Source of the DNA: Nitratireductor soli
Lineage (GTDB): Bacteria > Pseudomonadota > Alphaproteobacteria > Rhizobiales > Rhizobiaceae
NCBI RefSeq assembly: GCF_001050155.1
Contig: NZ_LFVY01000011.1
Span: 153,451-217,450 of the forward strand
Direction: 5' to 3'
Length of the DNA: 64,000 nucleotides
Shown here: piece by piece, positions 55,002 to 63,108 of the stretch
How positions within the stretch are numbered: position 1 is the stretch's first letter
Layout: every line of letters starts with the position of its first letter
Translations under genes and position numbers: made by a program
Notes under the pieces: model-generated
The model's database searches: none
Told to the model about the DNA's origin: nothing
The model's input: only the letters and a program-made list of their open reading frames with translations

Positions 55002-55886
55002 GTGGCCGAAGGCGATTTTCGCGACATCTTCTATTCCGCGCAGGATGGATTGACGCTGCATGCCCGGCACTATGGCGGGGACGAAGCCAGGGACGGGCTG
55101 CCCGTCATCTGCCTGCCCGGTCTGACGCGCAATGCGCGTGACTTTCACGAGCTGGCGATGCTGCTCTCGCAGGATCAAAGACGGCCGCGCCCGGTGATCG
55201 CCTTCGATTATCGCGGGCGCGGGCTTTCCGACCATGATCCCGACTGGAAACGCTACGACGTGGCGGTGGAGGCGGCCGACATCATGGCTGGCCTCGCCGT
55301 CATGGGCATCGAGCATGGCGCATTCATCGGCACGTCGCGCGGCGGGCTGATCATCATGGTTCTGGCGGCAATGCGCCCTTCCCTGCTCAAGGCCGTCATT
55401 CTCAACGATATCGGCCCGGTGGTCGAAGGCGCCGGCCTGGCGCACATCCGCGCCTATCTGCAGCGCGCGCCGAAACCGAAAACGCTCGCCGAGGCGGTGG
55501 AGATCCAGAAAGCGGCACATGGGGCCGATTTTTCGGCGCTCGACGCCGCGGATTGGCAACGTTTCGCCGCGGCGCTCTACCGGGAAAAAGACGGCCGGCT
55601 GGTGGCCGATTTCGATCCCGGGCTCTTGAAGCCCCTGCGTGCCATCGATCTCGACCAGCCCCTGCCGACGCTGTGGCCGCAGTTCGACGGGCTCGGCGCC
55701 ATCCCGCTGATGGCCATACGCGGCGCCAGGTCGCGCCTGCTTTCGGCGCAAACCCTGGCGGAAATGGCCGAGCGCCACCCGGCAATGGAACAGATAACGG
55801 TCGACGGGCAGGGGCACGCGCCCCTGCTGGAGACGGGCGAGTTGCCGAAGCGGATCGCGGCGTTCATCGCGCGGGCGGAGCGGTAG
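55002..55886 (+). CDS. Alpha/beta-hydrolase
   Basis: A 294-residue hydrolase starting from GTG (MAEGDFRDIFYSAQDGLTLH). The oxyanion region VICLPGLTRNARDF precedes the nucleophile elbow G-x-S-x-G in IGTSRGGLIIMVLAAM (about 107-122). Acid residue candidates are in DFDPGLLKP and the terminal catalytic His is in GQGHAPLLE. It may be an esterase, lactonase or proline-iminopeptidase-like enzyme; substrate cannot be assigned. Just downstream of the 59-bp palindrome. Confidence 0.85.
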   Translation: MAEGDFRDIFYSAQDGLTLHARHYGGDEARDGLPVICLPGLTRNARDFHELAMLLSQDQRRPRPVIAFDYRGRGLSDHDPDWKRYDVAVEAADIMAGLAVMGIEHGAFIGTSRGGLIIMVLAAMRPSLLKAVILNDIGPVVEGAGLAHIRAYLQRAPKPKTLAEAVEIQKAAHGADFSALDAADWQRFAAALYREKDGRLVADFDPGLLKPLRAIDLDQPLPTLWPQFDGLGAIPLMAIRGARSRLLSAQTLAEMAERHPAMEQITVDGQGHAPLLETGELPKRIAAFIARAER

Positions 55887-55922
55887 GGCAGCCTGCGGAA
55901 GGCGCATCCACCACTCCGTCCC

Positions 55923-56855
55923 TCACCGCTTCTTGCCACCGAGCCTCTTGCAACCCTCCAGGACGGTGACGCATGGATCGAGATCGCTGGTGGCCAGATG
56001 CGCGTAGCGCATGGTCATGGTGAGCGTCTGGTGTCCGAGCCACATCTGCACGCGGCGCAGGTCTATGCCACCCTGCACGAGGCGCGAGGCGCAGGTGTGG
56101 CGCAGCGCGTGCGGCACCACCTGATCGTCCTGGGCAAGGCCAATCTCGGCTTTCGCCTCGTTCCACACCGTCCGGTACTGCGCCTGGCGCAGCATGGCGA
56201 AGGGGCCCTTGGCGCCGTCCTTTGGAATATCGACGGCTTTCTGCGCGCGCTGGGTCAGCGGAACGGAACGGGCGCGTGCCGATTTGGTGATCCAGAAGCT
56301 GGCACGGCCGTCGATCACATCGTTCCAGGTGAGGCCTAGCGCCTCGCCGAGGCGGCATCCCGTGTCGACGAGAAAAACCGACAGCCTGGCCATGTCCTCA
56401 TTGCGCCGCCGGATGGACGAGAACAGCATTTCCTCCTCGTCACGCGAGAGGAAACGAATGCGCCCCGACCGCTCCTTCTGACGCCGGAACTCCGGCAAGC
56501 TGTGGATATCGCCCATCTTGTGCGCCTTACGCAGAAGCTTGCTAAGCGCGGCCATCTTTCTGTTGATGGTCGCGTTGCTGTTTCCGCGGGCGCGCAATTT
56601 GCCAACCAGGTCGTCAAGCGTTTCCTGGCTGAATGCGCTAAAGCGCCTTCCCATCATGAGCTCGTCGAGCTCACCGATGAAGAAAGTGACGTTATATCTA
56701 TGTTTTCCCGGCTCCCAAAGTATGTCAGCATACTTTGCGAAGAGTTCTTTCAAACTAAACTCAGAAACGAGCCGAATGCGCTCGCTGCCAAACGTTACCG
56801 AATAGCGGGAAACCGATAGATTCCACTCGCCATCCGAATCGATTACCAAACTCAT
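55923..56855 (-). CDS. Tyrosine recombinase/integrase
   Basis: 310 residues. The N-terminal SAM-like/core-binding part (about 50-115) is followed by the catalytic domain with the R-H-R-H/W-Y set: DTGCRLGEAL (Arg), VVPHALRHTCASRL (His-x-x-Arg), MWLGHQTLTMTMRYAHL (His and nucleophile Tyr). The 5' end and upstream region are AT-richer than the flanks, hinting at acquisition. No other phage or transposon genes lie nearby, so it is a solitary integrase, a remnant or the edge of a small island. Confidence 0.88.
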   Translation of the reverse strand: MSLVIDSDGEWNLSVSRYSVTFGSERIRLVSEFSLKELFAKYADILWEPGKHRYNVTFFIGELDELMMGRRFSAFSQETLDDLVGKLRARGNSNATINRKMAALSKLLRKAHKMGDIHSLPEFRRQKERSGRIRFLSRDEEEMLFSSIRRRNEDMARLSVFLVDTGCRLGEALGLTWNDVIDGRASFWITKSARARSVPLTQRAQKAVDIPKDGAKGPFAMLRQAQYRTVWNEAKAEIGLAQDDQVVPHALRHTCASRLVQGGIDLRRVQMWLGHQTLTMTMRYAHLATSDLDPCVTVLEGCKRLGGKKR

Positions 56856-57191
56856 GTTGGGTAATTTCCCGGACGCGTTATGCTTCTACTTTCGGTATCC
56901 CTCTGAGTCCCGCCCCACCCCTGAAGCTGTAAAATCTCAGTTTCCCCAAACGTACTAAAGTCCCCAAAAGGATACTAATGCTGTCCGCTCAGGAAGGTCC
57001 ACAGTTTTCTGCACATTCCCGGCCGATTGTTCGAAATGCGTTGACCGAGATGATTTTTTGGACGAAACGCAGCCGTTTCGCCGAAGGGTGCGTACTGCTC
57101 GAAAGCCGAGCCGGTCTTCTTCATCAAACCTCTCCACACGGCCTTGATCAGACCACGTGACGCCCGCGCGCCGATGAAGAATTCCGGGTGT
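56856..57191. other. Gene-poor region between integrase and porin 1
   Basis: 336 bp of mixed, lower-GC sequence. A 49-codon minus-strand ORF (56975-57124, starting MKKTGSAFEQYAPFGE, preceded by GGAGAGG with a 4-nt gap) is the only candidate; no family recognised and it may be a remnant. CGAAACG-CAGC-CGTTTCG (about 57063-57080) is a 7-bp hairpin. Confidence 0.35.
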
Positions 57192-57219
57192 GAAGCCCGG
57201 CGAAAGCTCGCCGGGCTTC
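57192..57219 (-). terminator. 12-bp hairpin after porin 1
   Basis: GAAGCCCGGCGA / TCGCCGGGCTTC with loop AAGC, perfect over 12 bp, 22 bp downstream of the porin stop. No T-run on either strand, but its position suggests transcription termination or 3'-end stabilisation. Confidence 0.55.
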
Positions 57220-57241
57220 GAAGTCCATCTAAGCGCCTGGC

Positions 57242-58324
57242 TTAGAACGAGCGGTCGATGCGGAGGAAGCCGCTGAACGAGCCGTCTGCATAGCTGTCGC
57301 CGTCGACATAGTTGATGGCCAGCTTGGTGTTCAGGTTCGGGACCAGAGCGTAGTCGATCACGCCGCCGAGCGCCCAGTCATCCGCGCTGGAGCCATGCTT
57401 GTCGCCGAAATACTGACCGCCGAAGCCGATGCTCAGCTTCGGAGATGCGGCGTACTTCAGGTGACCGCCGAGCGAGTAGTCATAGCCGACGCTGTAGACG
57501 TTGGCGTCGGAAGCATAGGTGGCGAGCAGTTCGAGGGTGAGCTGCTGCGTTGCCTTGACGCTGGCGAATGCCTTGGCTGCCCACTCTTCGGCCGTGGCGT
57601 CGTATGCCACGAAACCAGCGAGCGAACCCCAACCCTGGGACAGGCCGACCTTGGCGACCACGTTCGGCGTGTAGTCATAGTTGTAGTCGTGCTCTTCGAG
57701 CGCGAGCGACACGGAAACACCGTTGCCCGGAACGAAGGTATAGCCGACCGAATGGACCGCGCTGTCGAAGCCGCCCTTGTCGTACTCACCGGACAGACCC
57801 TGATCCCAAACGGTGGTCTTGTAACCGATGAAGAAGCCGCCGAGCGTGATGTACGCCTGGTTCAGGTAGGCGCCACGGGTGAGGCCGTTGAGCGAAAACG
57901 GAGCATAATCAGCGGGCAGGCCGAGACGTGAAACGCCGGAATAGGCGTCGGCGCGCAGCTCGATGAAGCCGCCGAGCGTGCCGTATTCGGTTTCCGAACG
58001 GGCGTCGATCGTGACGTTGGCGCGCGCCAGCTTGCGCCAGCCGCCGGAGTCGTCAGAGAAGGTGCCGCCGCCGATCGTGCCGCCGAGAAGGGCGCCCGAG
58101 TCATCGTCACCCTCGGACCAGTCCATCTGATAACGGACATAGCCGCCGATCTTCAGGCAGGTCTCGGTGCCGGGGATGTAGAAGAAGCCTGCGCCGTAAA
58201 CGTCGCAGATGCGCACATATTCCATCGCCTCCGGCTCGGGGATGACGATCGGATCGGCCGCCTTGGCGCCGGTCGCAGCGGCCATCAGGGCCGCGGAGCC
58301 AATCAGAAGGCTCTTGAGTTTCAT
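57242..58324 (-). CDS. Outer-membrane porin (porin_2 family), copy 1
   Basis: 360 residues. Signal peptide MKLKSLLIGSAALMAAATGA ends after AKA. The mature start is ADPIVIPEPEAMEYVRICDV, and a Cys pair (RICDVYGAG...PGTETCLK) follows. The rest is alternating beta strands ending in the porin-type terminal Phe (SGFLRIDRSF). GGAGG is 7 nt before the ATG. The first ~200 bp are nearly identical to porin 2 at 59488, in opposite orientation. It forms passive diffusion pores in the outer membrane. Confidence 0.92.
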   Translation of the reverse strand: MKLKSLLIGSAALMAAATGAKAADPIVIPEPEAMEYVRICDVYGAGFFYIPGTETCLKIGGYVRYQMDWSEGDDDSGALLGGTIGGGTFSDDSGGWRKLARANVTIDARSETEYGTLGGFIELRADAYSGVSRLGLPADYAPFSLNGLTRGAYLNQAYITLGGFFIGYKTTVWDQGLSGEYDKGGFDSAVHSVGYTFVPGNGVSVSLALEEHDYNYDYTPNVVAKVGLSQGWGSLAGFVAYDATAEEWAAKAFASVKATQQLTLELLATYASDANVYSVGYDYSLGGHLKYAASPKLSIGFGGQYFGDKHGSSADDWALGGVIDYALVPNLNTKLAINYVDGDSYADGSFSGFLRIDRSF

Positions 58325-58524
58325 TTTCTGACCTCCAGTCAGAATCGTGACAACTATGCTCAAGAGGCTTCGCTTAACCGGCTGCGTGGAATGTATATCT
58401 ATTTGAAAATAAGGGGAAAAACCCAGAGATCAGAATCGCGGCCATGGCTGCGGTGTGTTGTTGAGGCCGGATTTGAAAGGGATAGGGGCAAGGCCAGGAA
58501 AGATTGGAAGGCCCACCTTTACGC

Positions 58525-58761
58525 TCACCACAGCCGCTTATTGGCAACTGCTTTTCCTGAGCCGGATTTGAAGTATTTTTCCAGTTTGCGTGCGATTCCT
58601 TCAGTCTTTACGGCCACATAGGATTTCAATTCGACTGGCAGATGCGCCTTGGTCGAAATTACCTGCCCACGCTGATGCGATTCGACCCGCCGGTGGAGAT
58701 CGTTCGTTGATCCCACATAGATATCGGCATTAGCGAGTTGAAGGAAATAGACGTACCACAT
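58525..58761 (-). CDS. GIY-YIG domain nuclease-like protein
   Basis: A 78-residue single-domain protein: MWYVYFLQLANADIYVGSTN, with YVYFLQ and the YVGST signature, then HRRVESHQRGQVISTKAHLP with the conserved Arg. The C-terminus EGIARKLEKYFKSGSG carries the conserved Glu region of the family. Similar small proteins (YhbQ-like) have no clear role. The gene lies between the two porin genes, close to tRNA-Ser, on the same strand as both. Confidence 0.82.
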   Translation of the reverse strand: MWYVYFLQLANADIYVGSTNDLHRRVESHQRGQVISTKAHLPVELKSYVAVKTEGIARKLEKYFKSGSGKAVANKRLW

Positions 58762-58889
58762 GATGCCTGCCTCCCTACGCTCCAGATCGGAACTTCGGGA
58801 GACACTCCTACGCCTAATCGCCTTCGGGATTCAGGTGTATGGCATTCTGGAAATCAGGTGGCCCGCCACCCGAAGCCGAAGGCGTAGGG

Positions 58890-58979
58890 TGGCGGAGAGG
58901 ATGGGATTCGAACCCACGAGACCCTTCCGGGTCTACTCCCTTAGCAGGGGAGCGCCTTCGACCACTCGGCCACCTCTCC
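58890..58979 (-). tRNA. tRNA-Ser (anticodon GCT)
   Basis: 90 nt on the minus strand. Acceptor GGAGAGG pairs with CCTCTCC, and CCA is encoded. The anticodon arm is CTCCC-CTGCTAA-GGGAG with anticodon GCT, decoding AGC/AGU. A long variable arm (TAGACCCGGAAGGGTCTC) marks a class II tRNA. TTCGAAT is the T-loop. A GC-rich hairpin (CCGCCACCC...GGGTGGCGG) follows the 3' end. Confidence 0.97.
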
Positions 58980-59487
58980 GGCGAATGGCTGGATAAAGAA
59001 AACCCGCGGGACAATCAACATGCATTCGCCTTTCGTCACTCTATTATAGGGGCCATTCGCGCAAGCGGGATGATTTTCTCGTTGCGCTACGCATCCGGAG
59101 GCGGGCCGGCGGCGGGAATGGGTCAAGGGAATCGGTGCTGGCGTCCAGGGCCGCACCGCGCTTCGCTATCCACGATTCGCACGGCGGAACGGATGTTTTG
59201 CGGCGAAAGCCGGGTTGGAACCAGGTTCCGGCGGCGTCCAGATGTTAAGAAAGTCTTTCCCGACCCGCCAGATCGTGTCATTTGTGCAACAGGCGATCCG
59301 GATAGCATGCCGCCAGGGCCCCTTGCCGCGCAATCGCGGTTGAACCGGCGATCCCCATGAGTAATGTCGGGATCGGAAAGGGGCGCGAAAGCGCAAACTT
59401 TTCATTTCTTGGGGATGGGGCAGGGAACGCTGTCCTTCAGCAAAAATACCCAGACCCGTATTTAGAACTTTGACTGGAGGTCAGAAA
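58980..59487. other. Non-coding region between tRNA-Ser and porin 2
   Basis: 508 bp without a supported gene. It contains the tRNA promoter candidate near 59043 and, at the 3' end, the porin 2 promoter and leader (from about 59400, locally AT-richer). The last ~18 bp, including GACTGGAGGTCAGAAA, are identical to the leader of porin 1. Confidence 0.5.
59043..59048 (-). promoter_or_regulatory. Candidate -10 box for tRNA-Ser
   Basis: TATAAT on the minus strand in CCCCTATAATAGAG, 64 bp upstream of the tRNA 5' end. A clear -35 hexamer is not visible at 16-18 bp. Confidence 0.5.
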
Positions 59488-60600
59488 ATGAAACTCAAGA
59501 GCCTTCTGATTGGCTCCGCGGCCCTGATGGCCGCTGCGACCGGCGCCAAGGCGGCCGATCCGATCGTCATTCCCGAGCCGGAAGCGATGGAATACGTCCG
59601 CATCTGCGACGTCTACGGCGCAGGCTTCTTCTACATCCCCGGCACCGAGACCTGCTTGAAGATCAGCGGCATGGTCCGTTACCAGATGGGCTTCACCAGC
59701 GGTGACCTCGGCGATACCGACGGCTGGGACAAGTATGCCCGCGGCGAGCTCAACATCGACGCCCGTTCGGAAACCGAATACGGCACGCTCGGCGCATTCA
59801 TCAAGTTCCGCGGAACGAGCCGTAACAGCAGCCCAGTCGCAACCCCCGGCCTGAACGACGGCGACGCCTATTCGCAGGGCATCACCAACTCGGGTGTGAA
59901 CCTGCAGCAGGCGATCATCTCGCTGGGCGGCCTCTCGATGGGTCTGAACGACTCGATCTGGGATACCGGTCTTTCGGGTGAGCAGGATGTCGGCTTCTTC
60001 CCCTACAGCCGCGTTCACTTCATCAACTACACCTTCGTTGGCGGCAACGGCTTCACGGCCTCGCTGTCGCTCGAAGAAGCGGACCGGAACTACGACTGGA
60101 CGCCGAATGTGGTTGGCCGCCTGGGCGTAAGCCAGGGCTGGGGCAGTGCAGACCTCTATGCCGCCTACGACGCAACGGGTGAAGAATTCGCCGTCAAGGG
60201 CATCGTCAAGGCGAACCTGTCCGACCGCATGTGGTTGGGCGTGCTCGCTCAGTACGAAAGCGGCGTCGGCTACTACTCGGTCGATCCGTTCGACGACATC
60301 TCGACCTACTCCGCCAGCGCCGTCAACGCTCCTGGTGCAGAGTGGTCGCTTGCTGCCGAACTCGGCTACAAGTTCACGCCGAAGCTGAAGGCTTCGCTGG
60401 GCGGTTCGTACTACAGCGACATCGGCCACGGCAGTTCGGGCGTCGATGGCTGGAAGCTCGGCACGACGATCGACTACCAGGTTGTCGAAAACCTGAACGC
60501 CAAGCTGGCCGTCACCTACTCCTCGTATGACGGCATCGTCGGCGGCGTCGTGGATCCGGACCAGTGGTCTGGTTTCCTGCGCATCCAGCGCGATTTCTAA
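59488..60600 (+). CDS. Outer-membrane porin (porin_2 family), copy 2
   Basis: 370 residues sharing the exact signal peptide and mature N-terminus of porin 1 (MKLKSLLIGSAALMAAATGA, then ADPIVIPEPEAMEYV). It then diverges in the beta-barrel: TSGDLGDTDGWDKYARGELN and surface loops differ in sequence and length. Ends SGFLRIQRDF. GGAGG lies 7 nt before ATG. It is followed by a strong intrinsic terminator. Confidence 0.93.
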   Translation: MKLKSLLIGSAALMAAATGAKAADPIVIPEPEAMEYVRICDVYGAGFFYIPGTETCLKISGMVRYQMGFTSGDLGDTDGWDKYARGELNIDARSETEYGTLGAFIKFRGTSRNSSPVATPGLNDGDAYSQGITNSGVNLQQAIISLGGLSMGLNDSIWDTGLSGEQDVGFFPYSRVHFINYTFVGGNGFTASLSLEEADRNYDWTPNVVGRLGVSQGWGSADLYAAYDATGEEFAVKGIVKANLSDRMWLGVLAQYESGVGYYSVDPFDDISTYSASAVNAPGAEWSLAAELGYKFTPKLKASLGGSYYSDIGHGSSGVDGWKLGTTIDYQVVENLNAKLAVTYSSYDGIVGGVVDPDQWSGFLRIQRDF

Positions 60601-60624
60601 TCGAAAGCTCCTCTTTCGATGCAG

Positions 60625-60657
60625 CAAGGCCCGGGTTTTCCCGGGCCTTGTTTTTTT
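60625..60657 (+). terminator. Strong intrinsic terminator of porin 2
   Basis: CAAGGCCCGGG / CCCGGGCCTTG (11 bp, loop TTTT) followed by T7. A small hairpin TCGAAAG/CTTTCGA (60601-60619) precedes it directly after the porin stop. Confidence 0.95.
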
Positions 60658-60715
60658 GCACCCGGCTTTTCGCCGGCGCCGGCCGCATCCCTTGTGATCC
60701 GCCCTATCCATTGGT

Positions 60716-60772
60716 TTTCCCGCATTCATGCGCCCGTCAGGTGATCCCACCCGACTGCAAACCGCTGTCGCA
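60716..60772. repeat. Dispersed repeat with GCATTCATGC hairpin, copy C
   Basis: CGCATTCATGCGCCCGTCAG followed by GTGATCCCACCCGACTGCAA and a CGCTG end. It matches copies at 30526 and 36627 with a few base changes. Between porin 2 and the aminotransferase gene. Confidence 0.78.
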
Positions 60773-60844
60773 AAAGCGATTTCACTCTTCCGTGGCTTGC
60801 TGTAGGGTCGCGCCGTGTGAAACCAACAGTGCCGATGCCGACGC

Positions 60845-61960
60845 ATGCCGATCTCCCGCCCGCCGCTCACCCCGCTTGCCCAGTCGCTCCCCTCCACCGT
60901 GCCTTTCGTCGGGCCGGAAACGCAGGAGCGCGCCATGGGCCGACCGTTCCGCGCCCGCCTCGGCGCCAATGAAAACGGCTTCGGCCCCTCGCCGCGCGTC
61001 ATCGCGGCGATGGCCGAGGCAGCCGGCGATGTGTGGAAATACGGCGATCCCGAGAGCCTCGACCTGCGCCGCGCCCTGGCGAACGAACATCGCATCGGCA
61101 TCGAGAACATCGCCGTCGGCGAAGGCATCGACGCGCTTCTCGGCTTGATCGCCCGGCTCTATGTGGGCCCCGGCACGCCGGTCGTCACCTCGCTCGGCGG
61201 CTATCCGACCTTCAACTATCACGTCGTCGGCTTCGGCGGACGCCTGGTCACCGTTCCCTATGACGGGGATCGCGAGAATCTGCAGGGGCTGCGCGAGGCG
61301 GCGATCCGCGAGAACGCGCCGCTCGTCTACCTAGCCAATCCCGACAACCCGATGGGCACGTGGTGGGAGGGCGACGAGATCGCCCATTTTGCCGCCAGCC
61401 TGCCGGAAACGACCATGCTCGTGCTCGACGAAGCCTATGGCGAGACGGCGCCCAAATCGGCCCTGCCCCCGTTCGACACCAGCCGCCCGAACATGCTGCG
61501 CATGCGCACCTTCTCAAAGGCCTATGCGCTGGCCGGCATGCGCTGCGGCTATGCCATCGGCGAGGCCGAGGCGATCCGCGCCTTCGACAAGATCCGCAAT
61601 CATTTCGGCATGCCGCGCATCACCCAGGCGGCGAGCCTGGCGGCGCTCGAGGATCGGGCCTATCTGGCGGCGACCCTGGACAGGATCAGCGCCTGCCGGA
61701 CGCGCATTGCGGGGATCGCCGAGGCGCACGGATTGCAGGCCATTCCATCGGCGACCAATTTCGTCGCCATCGATTGCGGCGGCAAGGAAACCGCCGAGGC
61801 GGTGATGCACGGGCTTCTGGCGCGCGACGTCTTCGTGCGCAAACCGGCAACGCCGGGTCTCGACCGCTGCATCCGCGTCAGCGTCGGCCCGGAGAACGAG
61901 ATCGCCTGTTTCGAGGAAGCCTTCGCCGAAGCATTGGCGGCAGCACACAATCAGCGCTGA
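60845..61960 (+). CDS. PLP-dependent aminotransferase (histidinol-phosphate aminotransferase-like)
   Basis: A 371-residue class I/II aminotransferase. N-terminal ARLGANENGFGPSPRVI is HisC-like, LANPDNPMGTW carries the conserved Asn, VLDEAYGE the PLP-ring Asp and the Tyr, and TFSKAYALAGMRCGYAIG includes the Schiff-base Lys (SK). It may serve histidine or aromatic amino-acid metabolism, or act on another keto acid. Monocistronic; a branched repeat follows 20 bp downstream. Confidence 0.87.
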   Translation: MPISRPPLTPLAQSLPSTVPFVGPETQERAMGRPFRARLGANENGFGPSPRVIAAMAEAAGDVWKYGDPESLDLRRALANEHRIGIENIAVGEGIDALLGLIARLYVGPGTPVVTSLGGYPTFNYHVVGFGGRLVTVPYDGDRENLQGLREAAIRENAPLVYLANPDNPMGTWWEGDEIAHFAASLPETTMLVLDEAYGETAPKSALPPFDTSRPNMLRMRTFSKAYALAGMRCGYAIGEAEAIRAFDKIRNHFGMPRITQAASLAALEDRAYLAATLDRISACRTRIAGIAEAHGLQAIPSATNFVAIDCGGKETAEAVMHGLLARDVFVRKPATPGLDRCIRVSVGPENEIACFEEAFAEALAAAHNQR

Positions 61961-61980
61961 TCGACGCAAGCGTTGGCGCT

Positions 61981-62088
61981 CGCCCCTCACCCTCTCCCCG
62001 TGAACGGGGAGAGGGAGGCATGGACGTTGTGGCTATCCTCCTTCTCCCTGCTGGCGGAGAGAAGGTGCCGGCAGGCGGATGAGGGGCG
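61981..62088. repeat. Branched palindromic repeat (rhizobial intergenic type)
   Basis: The outer stem CGCCCCTCA (61981-61989) pairs with TGAGGGGCG (62080-62088). Inside lie CCCTCTCCCCG / CGGGGAGAGGG (61990-62000 / 62005-62015, loop TGAA) and CTTCTC / GAGAAG around 62041-62064. The string CCCTCACCCTCTCCCCG... is a frequent intergenic repeat in rhizobia as I recall. Downstream of the aminotransferase. Confidence 0.8.
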
Positions 62089-62254
62089 TGCCGGCGCTTG
62101 TGCCGTGTACGGTGTCGGATGCTACACAAGGACGCTCTGTTTCCTTGTTTTTCCGCATAAAAGCTATGGCCGCAGGCGGAGAAAATGATTCCGCCTGCAC
62201 CGGCAAGTCATTGTTTTCGTGATCTTTAAATGCACCCGATTCGGCGCTGCCGCT

Positions 62255-62689
62255 TCACGCCGCCAGCGCAGCGCGCGTCTTGCCGATCGTCAGCGCGGCC
62301 TGTGCGGCCTCGCGGCCCTTCTTGACGAAGTGCTCGCGGTAGATGCGCGTGTGGTGCTCCGTCTCCTGGTAGTGATGCGGGGTCAGCGAAACGGACAGGA
62401 CGGGCACGCCCGTATCCATCCCCGCCCGCATCAGTCCGTCGACGACGGCTTGCGCGACGAATTCGTGCCGGTAAATGCCGCCGTCAACGACGAAGGCGGC
62501 GGCGGCGACACAGGCGTAGCGGCCGGATGCGGCCAGATCGCGCGCCAGGAGCGGCATCTCGAAGGCGCCTGGAACATCGAACACATCGACCTGTTCGGCC
62601 GGAATCAGCGCGCAGAATCCTTCCAGCGCCCGGTCGACGATATCGGCATGCCAATTGGCCTTGATGAATGCATAGCGGGTGTGTGTCAT
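62255..62689 (-). CDS. ribH: 6,7-dimethyl-8-ribityllumazine synthase
   Basis: Penultimate step of riboflavin synthesis. It has 144 residues starting MTHTRYAFIKANWHADIVDR, with GAFEMPLLARDLAASGRY and AFVVDGGIYRHEFVAQAVVD for substrate binding. The sequence is closer to the rhizobial/Brucella RibH2 type than to RibH1, for example VSLTPHHYQ where RibH1 has VLT. AAAGGAGAT sits 5 nt before the ATG. An FMN riboswitch lies 87 bp upstream. An ATG 10 codons earlier is less suitable. Confidence 0.9.
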   Translation of the reverse strand: MTHTRYAFIKANWHADIVDRALEGFCALIPAEQVDVFDVPGAFEMPLLARDLAASGRYACVAAAAFVVDGGIYRHEFVAQAVVDGLMRAGMDTGVPVLSVSLTPHHYQETEHHTRIYREHFVKKGREAAQAALTIGKTRAALAA

Positions 62690-62775
62690 CGTGATCTCCT
62701 TTCGTAACGGACACGTCACCCAAGGCGATCACGGACAGCACTCCAACACGCAAAACCGGCGCGGAGCGGCTGCAC

Positions 62776-62914
62776 GTTCTCTCTCATCCGGACTATGACC
62801 GTCGGCTCAGGCATCGCACCTGATCTGCTGACCCTTCCCGAGGGAAGGCGCTCGCGGGCTCGCGGCTCATGCCGCATACCGCCGGTGGGGACTTTCACCC
62901 CGCCCTGAGAACAG
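62776..62914 (-). promoter_or_regulatory. FMN riboswitch (RFN element)
   Basis: On the minus strand the conserved RFN blocks occur in order: AGGGCGGGGTGAAAGTCCCC, ACCGGCGGTA, AGCCCGCGAGCG, GATCAGGTGCGATGCCTGAG, CCGACGGTCATAGTCCGGAT, closing GAGAGAAC. The closing stem GTTCTC/GAGAAC is intact. It lies 87 bp upstream of ribH, so FMN should repress ribH. No T-rich terminator is obvious between, so control of translation start is more likely than termination. Confidence 0.95.
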
Positions 62915-63108
62915 GGCGAATATAGGAAGGATGCATCGCGCCGGCAAGCCGGTTTGACCGGGATCAGGATGAAAATGCATTCGCTGCAAGAGCCTTGCGG
63001 GACCGGACGCCAGATCACGGCAGGTCAGAGCGGGATGCAGGCGGAAAAACAAGGAGATGGAGCGGGACAGCGTTTCCACGAAACGATGAACCGGCCTAGG
63101 GTCAGGAC

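Noticed and set aside
58890..58979. tRNA-Ser as attachment site for the nearby integrase
   Set aside because: The integrase is 2 kb away beyond a porin gene, and I could not find a second copy of the tRNA 3' end in the window.
59437..61128. A 563-codon minus-strand frame opposite porin 2 and the aminotransferase
   Set aside because: Shadow of two genes; GC-rich DNA opens long antisense frames. No ribosome site or motif.
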